A stretch of 64,000 nucleotides of DNA from Haliotis asinina. Taxonomy: Eukaryota > Mollusca > Gastropoda > Lepetellida > Haliotidae. Shown here piece by piece: positions 47,400-59,019 of the stretch (the stretch's first letter is position 1; each line of letters begins with the position of its first letter). Position numbers and translations under genes: made by a program. The DNA is taken from the NCBI RefSeq assembly GCF_037392515.1, contig NC_090291.1:13952501-14016500 (forward strand). The letters are read 5' to 3'. The notes under the pieces were generated by a model. It had not been told where the DNA came from, ran no database searches, and worked only from the letters and a program-made list of their open reading frames with translations.

Positions 47400-48129
47400 T
47401 GGTTGTAAACCATGGTTGTCGCACATGTGGAACTGCAGAGGACTTTGGTATACACTCGTCAGCAATATTATTCAATTCATCGGGAAAAAAACATTGTATG
47501 GCATCAGGAATATCATTAAAAAGTTCAGGTTTTAGTTTGTCTGCACAGAGTTTTTCATATAAAGGCCAATTAGCTTTTTTAAAATTCCATCTTAATGATG
47601 GTGTAACATCAGATGGCATCACAGGGTTTAATATTGTTGGGAAATGGTCACTGCCACAGAGATCGTCGTGGACTGACCATTCAAATTCACTTAATAGGTT
47701 GGGATCAGTAATAGACAAATCAAGAGCTGAATATGTACCTGTGCCAGGATGGAAATACGTATTTGAGCCGTCATTATAAATGCATAAATCATTATTTGAA
47801 ATAATTTCCTCTAGTAATTTACCTTTGGTGTTTGCATTAGTGCCACCCCATAGCGAACTGTGGCCATTTAAATCGCCCATGATTATACAGGGTTTAGGTA
47901 GTTGATCATACAGATCTTGCAGATCAGTTGTACAGCCAATGAAGGCGGAATATATAAAGAGCATAAAGTAAAAGCAACTTGTAATGTAAGTCGAACTGAA
48001 ACAACTTGAAGATTTGTTTTTAGTGGAACTGAGCTATGGATAATATTGTTCCTCACCAGGATTGATGAACCACAAGAAGCTCTATCACCCGGAGGAGAAA
48101 AAGAGTGGTATGCATTGAAGTGACGGAGC

Positions 48130-50577
48130 TCGGAAGTGTATAGTAATGAGCACTGTCAAGGTCATAGTTTTCAAGACACATATCTCTGAACTCTTCAACC
48201 ACATCGGCCAAAAGTAAAACGTCACTTTTCATGTACAAATCACAGTACTCCCCCATATTTTCAAAATGAAATTTGGACCATACTAGCTGGGCATGAACAT
48301 AATCTTCATAGGATAATGAACTCTGAGTCAATCGATTGTAAAAATTCATCTTGTTTGGGAAGATGATTCAGCATGAATTTTGATTCGTCATTCATGAAGT
48401 CATATGGATACACCCGTTTCTTCAAAAGTAATTTTCTTTGTTCATTTTTGTCAAATTCCCTAAACAAATGTTTGAAATTAGCGCCACATTTATTCAAATT
48501 AATAACCTTTGTCTCGTCAATTTCGTCAGAACAATCATTGACCATATTGTTCACCAAGATGTCTAGAGAGGTTTGAAGAAATTTGAAAGAATCAATAAAC
48601 CTCAGCTTGCCTAAAGAGAAAGAAATGTATTTCTCCAACTTCTGAACAATGCACTGAAGTTTTCCTTTGTAAGTTTTATCTAAATGCTTTAGCAACAGGT
48701 GAGAATCATAATTAGTTATTTATGAAAGATAACCGGCAAATGGAATTCATCTTTCTCTTGACCGTTATCGTGACGTTTCTTCTGTTTACGCTTTTTAAAC
48801 TTGAGCTGAAGATTACACGTTTGATGGGCAGCACCTCGGTAATTACGGGTTTTCATGATCATGATCCGTCACTTTGATCGAATTTGTGAATAGTTTGATG
48901 ACAGATGTGACATGTATCAGCGGCCTGAAATGCCTTCTCATCAGCCTGTGACACATCTATAGGAAATGATTCACTCAATTTTTCACGTATAGCCTTTTCC
49001 TCTTTCAACAAACAATCAATGAAGTGCGCAATGACATTTGGACCCCTGTACTCTACAGACTGTTGGTAATTGTCTGGATCAGAGGACACGACTTTGTAAC
49101 AAAAGCCGGACGGTTCATGTTTTTGATAGAGAGAGAGTTAAAGGTAGATTTTTTTACCTAACACTCCCTAACCGTTTTGGTGATCGATTCGAAATCAGCA
49201 TAAATGACAAAGGGTACTCTGACCTGATTTTGAACGTTTTTGAATTTAACCCATGCTTTTCCCCCCTCGGGCATTTTGATTTTTCGCATTTTATGGTCAC
49301 AGCAAAAGGTTGCATGGTTTTCTAATAAATCCTTTCGGGTGAAGACAATGTCTGCAATAAAATGCAGTTCTTCAATGCTTTGTTCTGTCTCCGATCAGTC
49401 TACTGAAGTTTCTGATTACACAAAAATGTATCTTTTCCTCCTGACTCAACAGTAATAGCTCTACAGTTTTGTTACTCATGAAGTTACTCACATGTAATAA
49501 GAACACTCCATCCTTCTCATCATAGCCGTACACACTGGCGGAAATATTGTTTTGTTTTTTCAAATGTTGAAATTTGAGAAAGTGGGACCACACATGTTCA
49601 ATTCTGATTCATAAACAACATATCTTGACAATCTGTTGGCATTGTCCTTGAATGATAACGGGTGCAAAGTTGCAAGGATAGACCACATGAAACATTTTTG
49701 GTCATTGTTTTGAATATTCAGAATAGCCTTTTTATTTTTCAAGTAATTTGGTAAAGGAATGTAGCTGGATGCCGACAGGGGAACATACTCTCTCAGCTGT
49801 GTTTACTTCCAGGTGTATAATATGGTCTAGGATCAGCCTGAAATTCTTAAGCAGACGAATACAACTTTTGGAAACCCTCGGCTAACTGTCCACCGATTTC
49901 TGCTAAGTTTGTTACCCCAGAATGTGTTGTTTTCAGAACGGGCTCAGCCAAACCTTTTCGTCATATCTGATGTATCCAAGCTTGAGTGAGAGGAACCATT
50001 TCATACCTTATTTCTCCAACAAAAACGCATGAAGAATATCGATAATATTTGTCTCTTCATCTGCGAGATATTTCAGAATGTCTTTATCGTTTGTGTGGTT
50101 TGGAGTAAGTGAGGTCGTCCTCAGCGTTCCCCGTAATGCTGACATTTGACCTCCTCCGTACTGCTTAACGTGCCTGGCTTGATACCTTTCCCGCCGCCTT
50201 ACACACGAGTCGCATTCGTGAACATTGTTACAGAAAAAACGTTCACCCAAAGGCCTCCGACAGCTTTTACATTCCCTTCCATTATGGGAACAATATTCAC
50301 AAAATAGTTTCCTCGGCAGTAGGCATTTGAAGTGACCACACCAATTACAGGTGTCAAAACGTGCTGGAGGTGGAATTCCTTCTGACTGCAGACATGGACG
50401 TTTAGCTGCAGGCTCTGATGAAGTCTGTTTTCTCTTCAAAGTGGACTGCTGAACATGACGCAAAAGTGATTTATTCTGTGTGAATGTTCTATTACACAGA
50501 TGACAATGGTGCAGCATGGAATGTGTAGGTTGCTGTTGAGTACATTGCACTGACGTTTTCACACTTCCTGTGTCCAA
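48130..50577 (-). mobile_element. Polinton-like fossil: protein-primed DNA polymerase B region
   Basis: Separate stretches on the minus strand in polymerase order. A Cys/His-rich N-terminal part (50008-50577) has CHLCNRTFTQNKSLLRHVQ and later CNWCG, CEYCS and CDSC pairs. Then come KAILNIQNNDQKCFMWSILA (near 49.6-49.74 kb), a zinc-knuckle-like part (near 48.86-49.09 kb), and the region with KSDVLLLADVVEEFRDMCLE and SAHYYTLP (48.13-48.35 kb), where a LINE interrupts it. It is an old fossil with several breaks. The catalytic C-terminal half is not seen beyond the LINE. Confidence 0.75.
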
Positions 50578-50599
50578 CAGTTCAATGCGTTTTCAGTTC

Positions 50600-52870
50600 A
50601 ATTCGGGATCTTTGCACAGTGGTGATTTGAAGCCCATATTTCCAGCTCTTGTAAGGATTTCACATTGTTGAGGAAATCTCGCTTCTCCTCCGTCTGAAAT
50701 AAATGTAAATCTTTATAAAAAAAAACAACAAACCTTACTCAAACCAATATTATGTAAGTACATTTGAAATATAGAAATTATAGTACTAAGGGATGTAAAT
50801 ATTCAAACAATACAATAAATATGTGTATTCTTACATGCAGTTTAAACTAATCGTAGGAAATAGACTGGCTCTTACCGTTAGGTGAAAGGTATCAGTTGTT
50901 TCTGTGAGAGAGCTCTTCAAAAACATCCGAACTGTTTAGCTGTTGGTTACGGAATGGAAGTTTAATCTTACGCCAACACTCGTGGTAAGGGACGAGCTCA
51001 TGTTATGTAGTTTATATTTGCACACGTCAAATGTAATTTTAAAGATTTAACATTGAGCGGCATAGCTTAAAGAATAAACAAGAAGCAGTATTTTACCCCC
51101 TCCCCTTACCAATGTTATCGTCATACTTAGTTCCGACATGTCTCACCTGTTCAAACCAGACCATCGCACATCAATTCAAATTAGGAAATGCATTATAATC
51201 TAACACTAATGAGTGAGTCATGTCATAATGAGAATTCCCTTAGAAACTAGGAGCAGGTTTTCTGTGACTCTATTCAAAGATGCATTGCAAACATCAGAGA
51301 CCGGGTTCTCGCACCGTTTGAACGGGGACACTCTCTCATTTACCATGACCAACCCATCTCGAAGTAGGCTATGGGAACGACCTCCGTATGAGAAATCAAC
51401 ACTTCCATTATTCTCATACAGTCGGGTTTAGAACCAACAGTCAGCCTCCCTAGCCGGTGCCGACAGACCTTATTAAATCATAATCAAATTACCTTGAAGT
51501 AAGATACAGTGATTTCCCTTAAACTATCACTTCATTCATTTACTTTTCATAAAAATGTTATTTAGAAAACAAAAACCTGTAAGACATCACCTTAGGCCAA
51601 ATAGGAAATACATTTTAATCTAACATAATCTAACAGTCACGTCATAATGAGAATTCCCCTAGTCACTGAGAGCTGGTTTCAGGAACTCTATTCAAGATGC
51701 ATTGCGGACATCAATAGACCAGGTTCTCGCATCATTGGAATGGGGACACTTTCTCATTTACCATGACTTACCCAATTCGAAAAAAATAATTCTCACCCAC
51801 TAGCAATATATAGTAGCTAAGTGGGAATGTATAACTTAATACATTAGTTTTAAAGCAAAGGAGATAATTCATTCATACCAAGCCGTAACACTACACCTGT
51901 CTCTCGCTAACAGTAGGAGAGAAGCTGAGAGCGACAATAAGAATCCCGAGAGCTTGAACAAAAACGTGTCCTGCTCGAACGGCGTCAGCTGATGAAATGA
52001 CAAACAAGGCACGTTTCCTGATGCAATGTCAGTGCAACAAGTTCACTTCTTACATCCTGCTCGGTGCACGTCTTCAGCTGGAGTGATTTGAAAAGAGCAT
52101 TACCTTTCACAAAAGCCCTCGAAGGGAAGGTTCATTTCAGCCAGAGGGGTAGCGAGTGTAAGCCTAGTCACCTTAAATGGGTCAATGAATCACCCCTTTG
52201 TCATTAACTCGGCCAACCGTTACTCAAAGCTCCGCTCGGTGGAGCCAGTCGGGGCGAGGGTTTTACGCCTCAGCAATTCACTGTCTCTCTGTATATCGGT
52301 TTACGAGTTTACGTAAATTATGCTCAATGTTTAATAAGTTTGTAATTTAGTGTGTGAAGATGTATTCATGCATGTGTATTATAGCTTAGTTTATCTTGGA
52401 CTGATGACAAATAAATTAAAGCAAAGTGAGTTAGCTGTAAGTGAAAGGGTGTGGGCGGTAAGTTTGAAATACACATACATCTTCAACATGTCTCAACTTG
52501 TCTAAACCAGATGATCGCTCGTCAATTTCAAATTCAAACAGCTTATTGTCACCTACTTTTTAAAGTACACAAACGTTGTGTTGTAATAATAGTGTATTCA
52601 TTTTTAACTAATTGTCTTCTCGTGTAAATGTCGATGCTTCTGTGGCTTAGAGAAACTCACTTATGCAGTCTACGACAATACAAAAATCACAATTGACTGA
52701 TTTTGTAGTCACACTTTTTTAACAGCCACTGGGTACGAGAGGCAAAGCGTAGAGTTATACCATTTTGCCATAACCCTCTATAGCTATTAAACATACACAG
52801 GCATATTAGCATGGTCTGACTGTACACCGACAATTGCCTGGCCTGATCTAGATCATGCGTGTAACAAACG
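50600..52870. other. No gene recognised
   Basis: Apart from the 185-bp duplication there is no supported feature. A GC-richer patch at 52190-52270 has no tRNA or gene structure that I can see. Confidence 0.5.
51182..51783. repeat. Direct duplication of a 185-bp block
   Basis: 51182-51365 and 51597-51783 align well (shared CATAATGAGAATTCCC, GGGGACACT, CTCATTTACCATGAC). A weaker match to the sequence just before the first copy lies at 52490-52550. Confidence 0.8.
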
Positions 52871-52879
52871 GAATACCTA

Positions 52880-53160
52880 GGCTAGCAGCGGAGTTAGAGA
52901 TGTTGAAGTTCGTTTCAGTATGACGTTTTCATTAGGCCCTATGACTTTCGATGTATCTAGACTGAGAAGAATATCTCGAAAATCTCCATCAGTTATTGTG
53001 ATAGATGACATTGGATGACCGATTTCATGCGGTCCAGAATCGGACAGATCGGCGTAAGGATTAGCAACTTGGAATTGTTCAGAGAAAAACAATACTTTCA
53101 GAGAACCTACGCATGGTTTGTTTGCCAAGTTTAATCGGTTAGAAAATTTAAAAAGCGAAA
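52880..53160 (-). mobile_element. LINE fragment, start of reverse transcriptase
   Basis: MANKPCVGSLKVLFFSEQFQ, then SITITDGDFRDILLSLDTSK with VIGPNENVILKR, matching the LINE pattern of a stem followed by LDPSKATGPD. Open for 83 codons, then ends. Confidence 0.65.
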
Positions 53161-53571
53161 GTAAGTTGTGATTGGTTCGCTCAAATTCCCAGCGTAGACA
53201 CGTGATTGGATAAAAAGCCAGCCAAGGGAGGTAATAAATATATCGGCCGTAGATGCATCCAGGGTATAGTGGAGACTTTTCGGGACGTATACCCTGGAGA
53301 TATCGAGGATGAGGTTCTATATGTCATTTGAAAATGTTGTTTTTCAAAAGCTTAATGAAGCCACAAAATCAGGTCTAAGTGTTCAGTCACATTTATTATA
53401 GATTTTGCCGTTTACAGACATTTTATTACTAGGTGTCAGACTGATTTTGAACAGGTCATGATGACTGTTCAGGTATTACTGGGTTGCTATCTTTTTGAAC
53501 GGGTCTCTGGCATGGCAAGTCTGTTTTCAAAACTACATCATGAAGCGGGTTTAATTCAACGCTTAATGGGA

Positions 53572-53910
53572 TTAGGGAAATTTATGCAGAGTTAAGTCGA
53601 TTGCACACCAAGCAGAAGTGATCACTATTACCGTTTGATGGAAAGGCACTGGCATCTTATGCTCCCTACCTACATCAGTAAGCTTCATCCTGACTGCGAC
53701 TGACAGTGGCAATATCCAAGTGAGGGTTTCTGTGAAACCGTTGATGTGTGGTACTTCCTCAAACCCATCGGGAAAAAGAGTCTGGCGTCTTTCATGTAAA
53801 ATGTGAGTAAGCGTTGTGGGCTTTCCCAAACTTACACTAACCACTGCATCAGGGAGACGGGCGACCATCCTCACACGGGACATGTTTGCAAGTGCACAGG
53901 TCATGACCAT
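53572..53910 (-). other. Unrecognised coding fossil
   Basis: Open for 112 codons with a protein-like composition (RLPDAVVSVSLGKPTTLTHI, FPDGFEEVPHINGF). Sequence to 54.25 kb on the same strand is also coding-like. I do not recognise the family. Its position near several Polinton-like fossils makes that source possible. Confidence 0.35.
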
Positions 53911-54649
53911 GACTGGTCATCAAAGCGGTAGTATCCTTGCTTTTCAGCGAGTATGTAATCGGCCAAAAATGCAGACGAGTCATGGATGATGCCATCCTTC
54001 GAATTCAACTAAGGCGTCGACTTCTGACACAAATGCCGACAAAGCCGTAACAAGTTCAAGGGCGGGGGAGACGTCGTTGTTGCCGATAATTCAGGGTACC
54101 CTCCAGGAAGGCAACCAGCGTGCTTTCACAGAGGGCCTGGATCTAAACGAGGTGTTCTGAGACTTCTAAGTACCTAACAATCAAGCCAATTTCAGTAATG
54201 AACCACACGTCGTTAATGTTTCAGAACTGCACCATTCAGAACGTTAACGTGATAGTACGGAAATGAACACAGTTCGGCAAATAGCTGGTAATGTCAGCTG
54301 ATCTTTGTTTTGGTGTTGTTTTCCTTTGTGAATACTGAAATCAAAAGGAATGTTCGAATCCTTTGCGTGGATGGGGCTTGTATATCATCCAGTGTCTATA
54401 AAACTGTTTCTTCTGCTTGTCAACTTGTATGACTTGTTCTATTGTTAATATGTATTATCAACGTTTTATGTTGTTTATGAAGCGGAAATACAGTCAATAT
54501 TTCTCCCCGTCGTTGCTGATACTTCAAATCTCAGAGTTCGGCAAATTGTCCAACCAGTCGGTAGGGAAAATATCGCTAGGCCTAATGTAACAACATGAAA
54601 CATTCGTATACTATTTCAGCGCTGTTTCAAAACATTTCCTTTGACATAT

Positions 54650-54862
54650 TTGGAGGAAATTAGATTGTATAATAAGATGATTATATTAAAATGTTAATAT
54701 TAGTTTATTAGATGTTTACTCTGACAAACGACTGACGTTTTAGTGATCTTCGTCATAAATTGTATTATTTATTAGTTCCTAAAGAGAATGTTTGGTTTTA
54801 CATCCACGGTTGGCTGCAATACTGCCGATGTTACTTAGAGCTATTCACTCACTCACTCATAC
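54650..54862 (+). repeat. Family B-like repeat beyond copy B
   Basis: Ends in CACTCACTCACTC next to the last exon. Homologous to 26330-26560 beyond copy A. Confidence 0.5.
54768..54773 (-). terminator. Poly(A) signal AATAAA, copy B
   Basis: AATAAA on the minus strand about 94 bases after the copy B stop, in the repeat shared with copy A. Confidence 0.4.
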
Positions 54863-54866
54863 CCAG

Positions 54867-54992
54867 CTATTGATCAAAAACATGCAGCAGGTTTTCCTTC
54901 CAGCTGTAAGAAACATCTGCTTCCTCTGTAAAACCATACCGCTGCCTGCATCTTTGCCACTCTGGACTTGGTGTCATGGCTTTCTTCACACG
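54867..54992 (-). CDS. SLC6 copy B exon m, stop
   Basis: [20 protein letters not shown], then [19 protein letters not shown] and TAG at 54867-54869. Acceptor CTTTTCAG. Confidence 0.86.
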   Translation of the reverse strand, partial: RVKKAMTPSPEWQRCRQRYGFTEEADVSYSWKENLLHVFDQ

Positions 54993-57900
54993 CTGAAAAG
55001 ATTAACGCATTCTACACTTATTCACATCATTATATATCATTATAGCTCGAAAATATTCGAAGGTTCTGTCTGATCTATAAATCAAGTCCACCCTATATTA
55101 TTATTTACGATTAGATAGGAGAGATTCTACAATGGAAGAGAGGAACATGTGTTTGTTATTTCAGTCTTACAGAGCACTGTTTATCACAAACCTCAGCAAA
55201 GGAGCCTCTCTGCATCACGATATATATCACCATAGTAACCGGAATAGGAACTACTGGCAGTACAGCAATGCACCAACCAATGGTGACGGCGATTGGTGGG
55301 TACTCATAGCCAGCATATGTTGGTGGTTTGTAGGATGCGATGGTTAGTATCATAGATGCCTGTGTAAAACAAAACGCATTATATATAATTCAGCACAGAA
55401 ACACTAATCCATGATATCTGCATGCAGAATTGTTATAATGAAAAATCAGGTCTCAAAGTGTCGCTGAGGGGTCCATACATGGATCTTGTGGGAGTAGCTA
55501 TTGGCGTTTTCGTGTTATGAAGTTTATATGATAATTCATGATGCTGAGGGTTTTTTCTTCGGGGTTGTTATAGTGAGAAATATAGAAATGTCTTTGCCTA
55601 AAGTCCTTACAATATTTGTAATTATTTGGTTGTGTCGGTCTGAATCGGAGAAGCAACAAAGAAGTTGATACTCTTTGTGATCAATCTGAATCCCTGTACT
55701 ATTCTTCCACTGGGGAAAGGTATTACACACCAGCAACAGGACAGGAACAACGATGAAGCACATCAGCTTGAAGACAACTGGAAGCCGTTTTCCTAGCATA
55801 GCCTCAACGTCAACTGAGAAACGTTTCACACCTTGTACGTGAAAAAAGACACATGTTGGGCGCATATCTTACAACTGCACACAAAACTAAATTTGTGTTC
55901 CCAAAATTTCGGATTCTAAGCAGTTATCGTAGATGAATAAACAAAACCTATTCTGTGTTAAGTAACATTAGATAAACGAAAACAACAGTGTAAATAGCAA
56001 CATAAAATCTGCATATAATGTCTGTGTAATAAAAATGTAACAACGTGACTATTTTGGGAGGTGGAAGGTAATTTGATGACAATTGACATATCTTAGGAAG
56101 CTCGTTGGATATAGAGATAACTGGGAATTTAGACAATCGAAAGGTCCCAGAGAGGCATTGACCTCCAGTATTGTCCGATATGGGACAAACAAAACATCGG
56201 TTGAAATAATGTTTGCAACATCTTCAAATCCTCTAACAATGGGGCTCATGCTTCTCCTTTATGAGATAGCGCGACCTTCTTAACGCTCAAGTTTGTGTGT
56301 TTGAACATGCCCCGAAACTAGGTTCATGTGAACGTTTGCACATTATATTGTCTTTTTATAGGATATGCCTTCATAAAAGCCCGTGAAGTGTTTGCTCGAC
56401 TCCATCCTTTTTCATAAGCCAATAAATAGATACGTGTACTATGAAACGAAGGATATTCTTTACAGAAAAGAAACGTTGTGAACAGGCTTGACAAGTGGCA
56501 CATGATGGCTTCTGCGTGTGAAAATAAAGATACAAAAGGAATATGTTCCACAAACCATACAGCCATCCAACAACCAGACATTCCAAAACGGCCACCATTA
56601 AGCACGCCACTGCACCCACATACCAGTCTACTAACTGGAACATGTACACCCCGGCCTGAAATGTAAAAGAGTTGGCGATCCAGATACACTACAGTACTTA
56701 ACAGTTTCATTGGTGGTTAGTCTGATGATCTAGCTTCAAATGCTTGCGATCTATTACCTGTTGTGATGATATATTTTGATTTTCACACTAGTTCTACGAT
56801 TATGTCTGTGATATTCTAGTTATTTTTACTGTCGTCACTGACAGGTTTTTAAGATTTACGTAAACATATTGGGAAATTTAACACTTGCTTTGGCCACGAT
56901 ATGGCGAATGAGTGAGTTTAAATTTACAAATTTACAACTTCTGGCACTAATTCGGGAATATCGTGACTAAAACAATATATAATTAACAATATTTAAGTTA
57001 ATTATACAGTCCTGTCAACGAAGGACAGTGAAACAACTCGAATATCACAGATATATATGTAAAACTAGTAATTAAATATAAAACATTTTAACTAAAGGGA
57101 ACAACACAATATGAAAAAAGGCTATAAACAGATCGCCAAGAATTGAAGTAAGATGAGCATACTCGGAACCATGGAGACTTACAGACTGACAAAAACTTTC
57201 CTACCTGCATATAATTTATCGCCGCGCAGCGTAAAACTAAACTCACTAACTTTCGAGAAATGATTAAATGCGATGCTCACATTAGTGGTGAAGATGAGAC
57301 CAGATAGGAAAACTGCACCCATAAACACGGCAGCCATGACAGTTGGAAGATGCATCTTGTGAAATCGTTTTGGCAGAATGTCCTCCACACACCCAGTTGC
57401 TGCCTCGACAGCTCCAAACTGTTCGTATATAAAGGTTGCTCGAAGAGGACATTAACATACAAGTAATAATAACATTTTTTAAATTGCCTTTGGTGTCGAT
57501 GTCTCTGTCAACTAAGGGCCCTGCAAAACATAAGTATTCGTACTAATTATGGACGTAATGTGGATTGTGGTTATTAAATGTGAACTAGCATTCCCGACTA
57601 TATTCTGGTCTATTTGACTGACTTTGACAGGCCCGAAACCGCTGTTGTTCACTCTTGATTTAGTTGACGAGGGAAGACAGTGAGAAAAAATGTTCCTCTT
57701 TCACTGAAGACATGCCACAGATATTCTTTTTATGTCAATTCCCAATTCCCTCGCGATACGTCCCCATGGACCCTGGTGTGGTGATCTTCCTTCTGGCGCT
57801 TTCTGATATGGATTTGTGCTCTTTTATGATATTTCCTTATAATAACATGCTGATTTTACATTACAATTTTGGGATACGGTGGCTTTATTTGACATCGACG

Positions 57901-59015
57901 ACAGGCTTTAATATTCAAAATGTATTCACCTGGAATTAATAAATTGTTCTTGTCAGATATGGATGAAGTATAGCCGATGTGTTGCTGAAAATAACTTACT
58001 AAAAAATCGCAAAGAAACACATGAATCAGAGAGAGACTTTTTCAGTTACTTAAGATCAAACAGGCATGAGTTAGGAAATATGCATTATGTCACAATGGAC
58101 CGTCAGCAGTTACAATATCACAAGTAATTACATTCAAAATATACATACGGCCTTCTGAACCACTCCCGTGAAGATATTCAAAATATATTCTATACCGTTG
58201 TGAAATAATCTACAAACATCTACATCAGTAACCTAAGCTGGTCTGCGTGATTCAGTAACAGGTTAGTCTAATAATATACCATGGTGTCGAAGCCCATCAT
58301 CAGAACTACTAAGAAGAATAGCACCGACCACAACTGAGGAACAGGAAGAAGTGAAACTGCCTCGGGGTACACAACAAATGCAATGCCTGGACCTGCAAAA
58401 TAGTGTCATGAGGCAAGTGTTATCACATCAACAATAGTCAGCATGATGGAAAGAATCAGAAAAAGTAAATGCACGGGTGATTTTGAGAATATTGGACTCA
58501 AAAACAATACAAACATACAATCTCTCTACAAAATGTCATCTCTGATTGTAAACAGATTTAGCGCTAACACGCCTCAGTTTCATGCTTTTCCTCTTCACGT
58601 CATCGTGTAAATATGCAAAGCTAAATGCACGTGCAGGTAAATGAGAAGACATGCTCTATCGATCACTGTGAAATGGCAAACGTTATGTTTAATTTTGTCA
58701 TTCGCCTGGGAAAGAGGAAATCACCATGCCACGTGTGCCCCCAATTGAAACATCGTCATATGCAGCCTTGAAACTGGGACTCACTGTCTGCAGTTGCCAT
58801 ACATTTCAACGTTCATCAAAGCACTTTATCTTTAGAGTCGTTTTCGTTTCCCATTTTAATGTTTCATTACATTTCATGCGTGTTACGCACCTGAAGTGAT
58901 GACGTCAGCAACAGGAACATCAACATTGTGAGCAAGGAAACCGACCGTTGCGAACACAATAAAACCGGCATAAACACTTGTAAACTCGCCTAATAAAATA
59001 ACCAATATAGAATCT
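54867..59015 (-). CDS. SLC6 transporter copy B, 3' half (exons g-m)
   Basis: Tandem paralogue of copy A on the same strand. Exons 58891-59015, 58280-58392, 57281-57418, 56556-56655, 55731-55831, 55192-55359 and 54867-54992 have exactly the same lengths and phases as copy A exons g to m, and all stay open to a TAG stop. They encode TM7 to TM12 and the tail. The exons are nearly identical to copy A while most intron sequence is not. TM1 to TM6 exons are not found between 59016 and 64000, where other repeats and a Polinton-like fossil lie. They are either beyond the window or lost, so whether the gene works cannot be decided. Differences include LGEFTS in TM7 and a tail ending VFDQ. Confidence 0.8.
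55192..55359 (-). CDS. SLC6 copy B exon l
   Basis: End of TM11 and TM12: [12 protein letters not shown], then [16 protein letters not shown]. 56 codons, good acceptor and donor. Confidence 0.88.
55731..55831 (-). CDS. SLC6 copy B exon k
   Basis: Start of TM11: [18 protein letters not shown], then FIVVPVLLL. Same length and phase as copy A. Confidence 0.82.
56556..56655 (-). CDS. SLC6 copy B exon j
   Basis: TM10, [19 protein letters not shown], ending GWLYG with donor GTTTGT, as in copy A. Confidence 0.82.
56905..57205 (-). repeat. Family B copy, copy B intron i-j
   Basis: From GAATGAGTGAGTTTAAATTT to ACCATGGAGACTTACAG, then runs into the family A tail remnant at 57222. It may have replaced the body of that family A copy. 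Confidence 0.75.
57222..57252 (+). repeat. Family A tail remnant beside SLC6 copy B exon i
   Basis: GCAGCGTAAAACTAAACTCA then CTAAC, at the same distance from the exon as in copy A. The body is gone and a family B repeat adjoins it. Confidence 0.8.
57281..57418 (-). CDS. SLC6 copy B exon i
   Basis: End of TM8 and TM9, with donor GTGAGC. The tail of a family A retroposon sits at the same distance after the donor as in copy A. Confidence 0.87.
57765..57998 (+). repeat. Family B copy, copy B intron h-i
   Basis: Counterpart of 30010-30272 (CATCGACGACAGGCTTTAAT, CAAAATGTATTCACC). Predates the A/B duplication. Confidence 0.75.
58280..58392 (-). CDS. SLC6 copy B exon h
   Basis: Loop 4 and the start of TM8, one base different from copy A in the coding part. 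The flanking introns are also nearly identical over about 200 bp. Confidence 0.88.
58715..58860 (+). mobile_element. Tc1-type remnant in SLC6 copy B intron
   Basis: Shorter counterpart of 30772-31230: alignable around the CCAATTGAAACATCGTCATA and CATTTCAACGTTCATC stretches. Same intron, same strand, so inherited from before the A/B duplication. Confidence 0.6.
58891..59015 (-). CDS. SLC6 copy B exon g
   Basis: TM7: [18 protein letters not shown], then [17 protein letters not shown]. It keeps the Gly-Glu pair at the chloride/Na1 position. First exon of copy B seen in the window. Confidence 0.85.
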
Positions 59016-59019
59016 CTGA

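Larger units (their letters stand above)
44960..48130 (-). mobile_element. LINE with AP-type endonuclease and reverse transcriptase, interrupted
   Basis: From the 5' side: endonuclease stretch near 48130-47400 with MGDLNGHSSLWGG, then CGSDHFPTIL (open for 196 codons from 47964). After the inserted element comes the linker and reverse transcriptase: GADNIHYQLLKHLPG, then FPASWRDAIIVQIPKPGRD (46153-45638), CGFRKNRSTIDYLI, GVPQGSIL near 45310, and FVDDF near 45220. Several frame changes and stops break it. The order EN-RT and the motifs fit the Jockey/I-like group. The 3' end stops near 44960, next to an integrase fossil. The insertion point at 48130 lies inside a Polinton-like polymerase. Confidence 0.85.
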
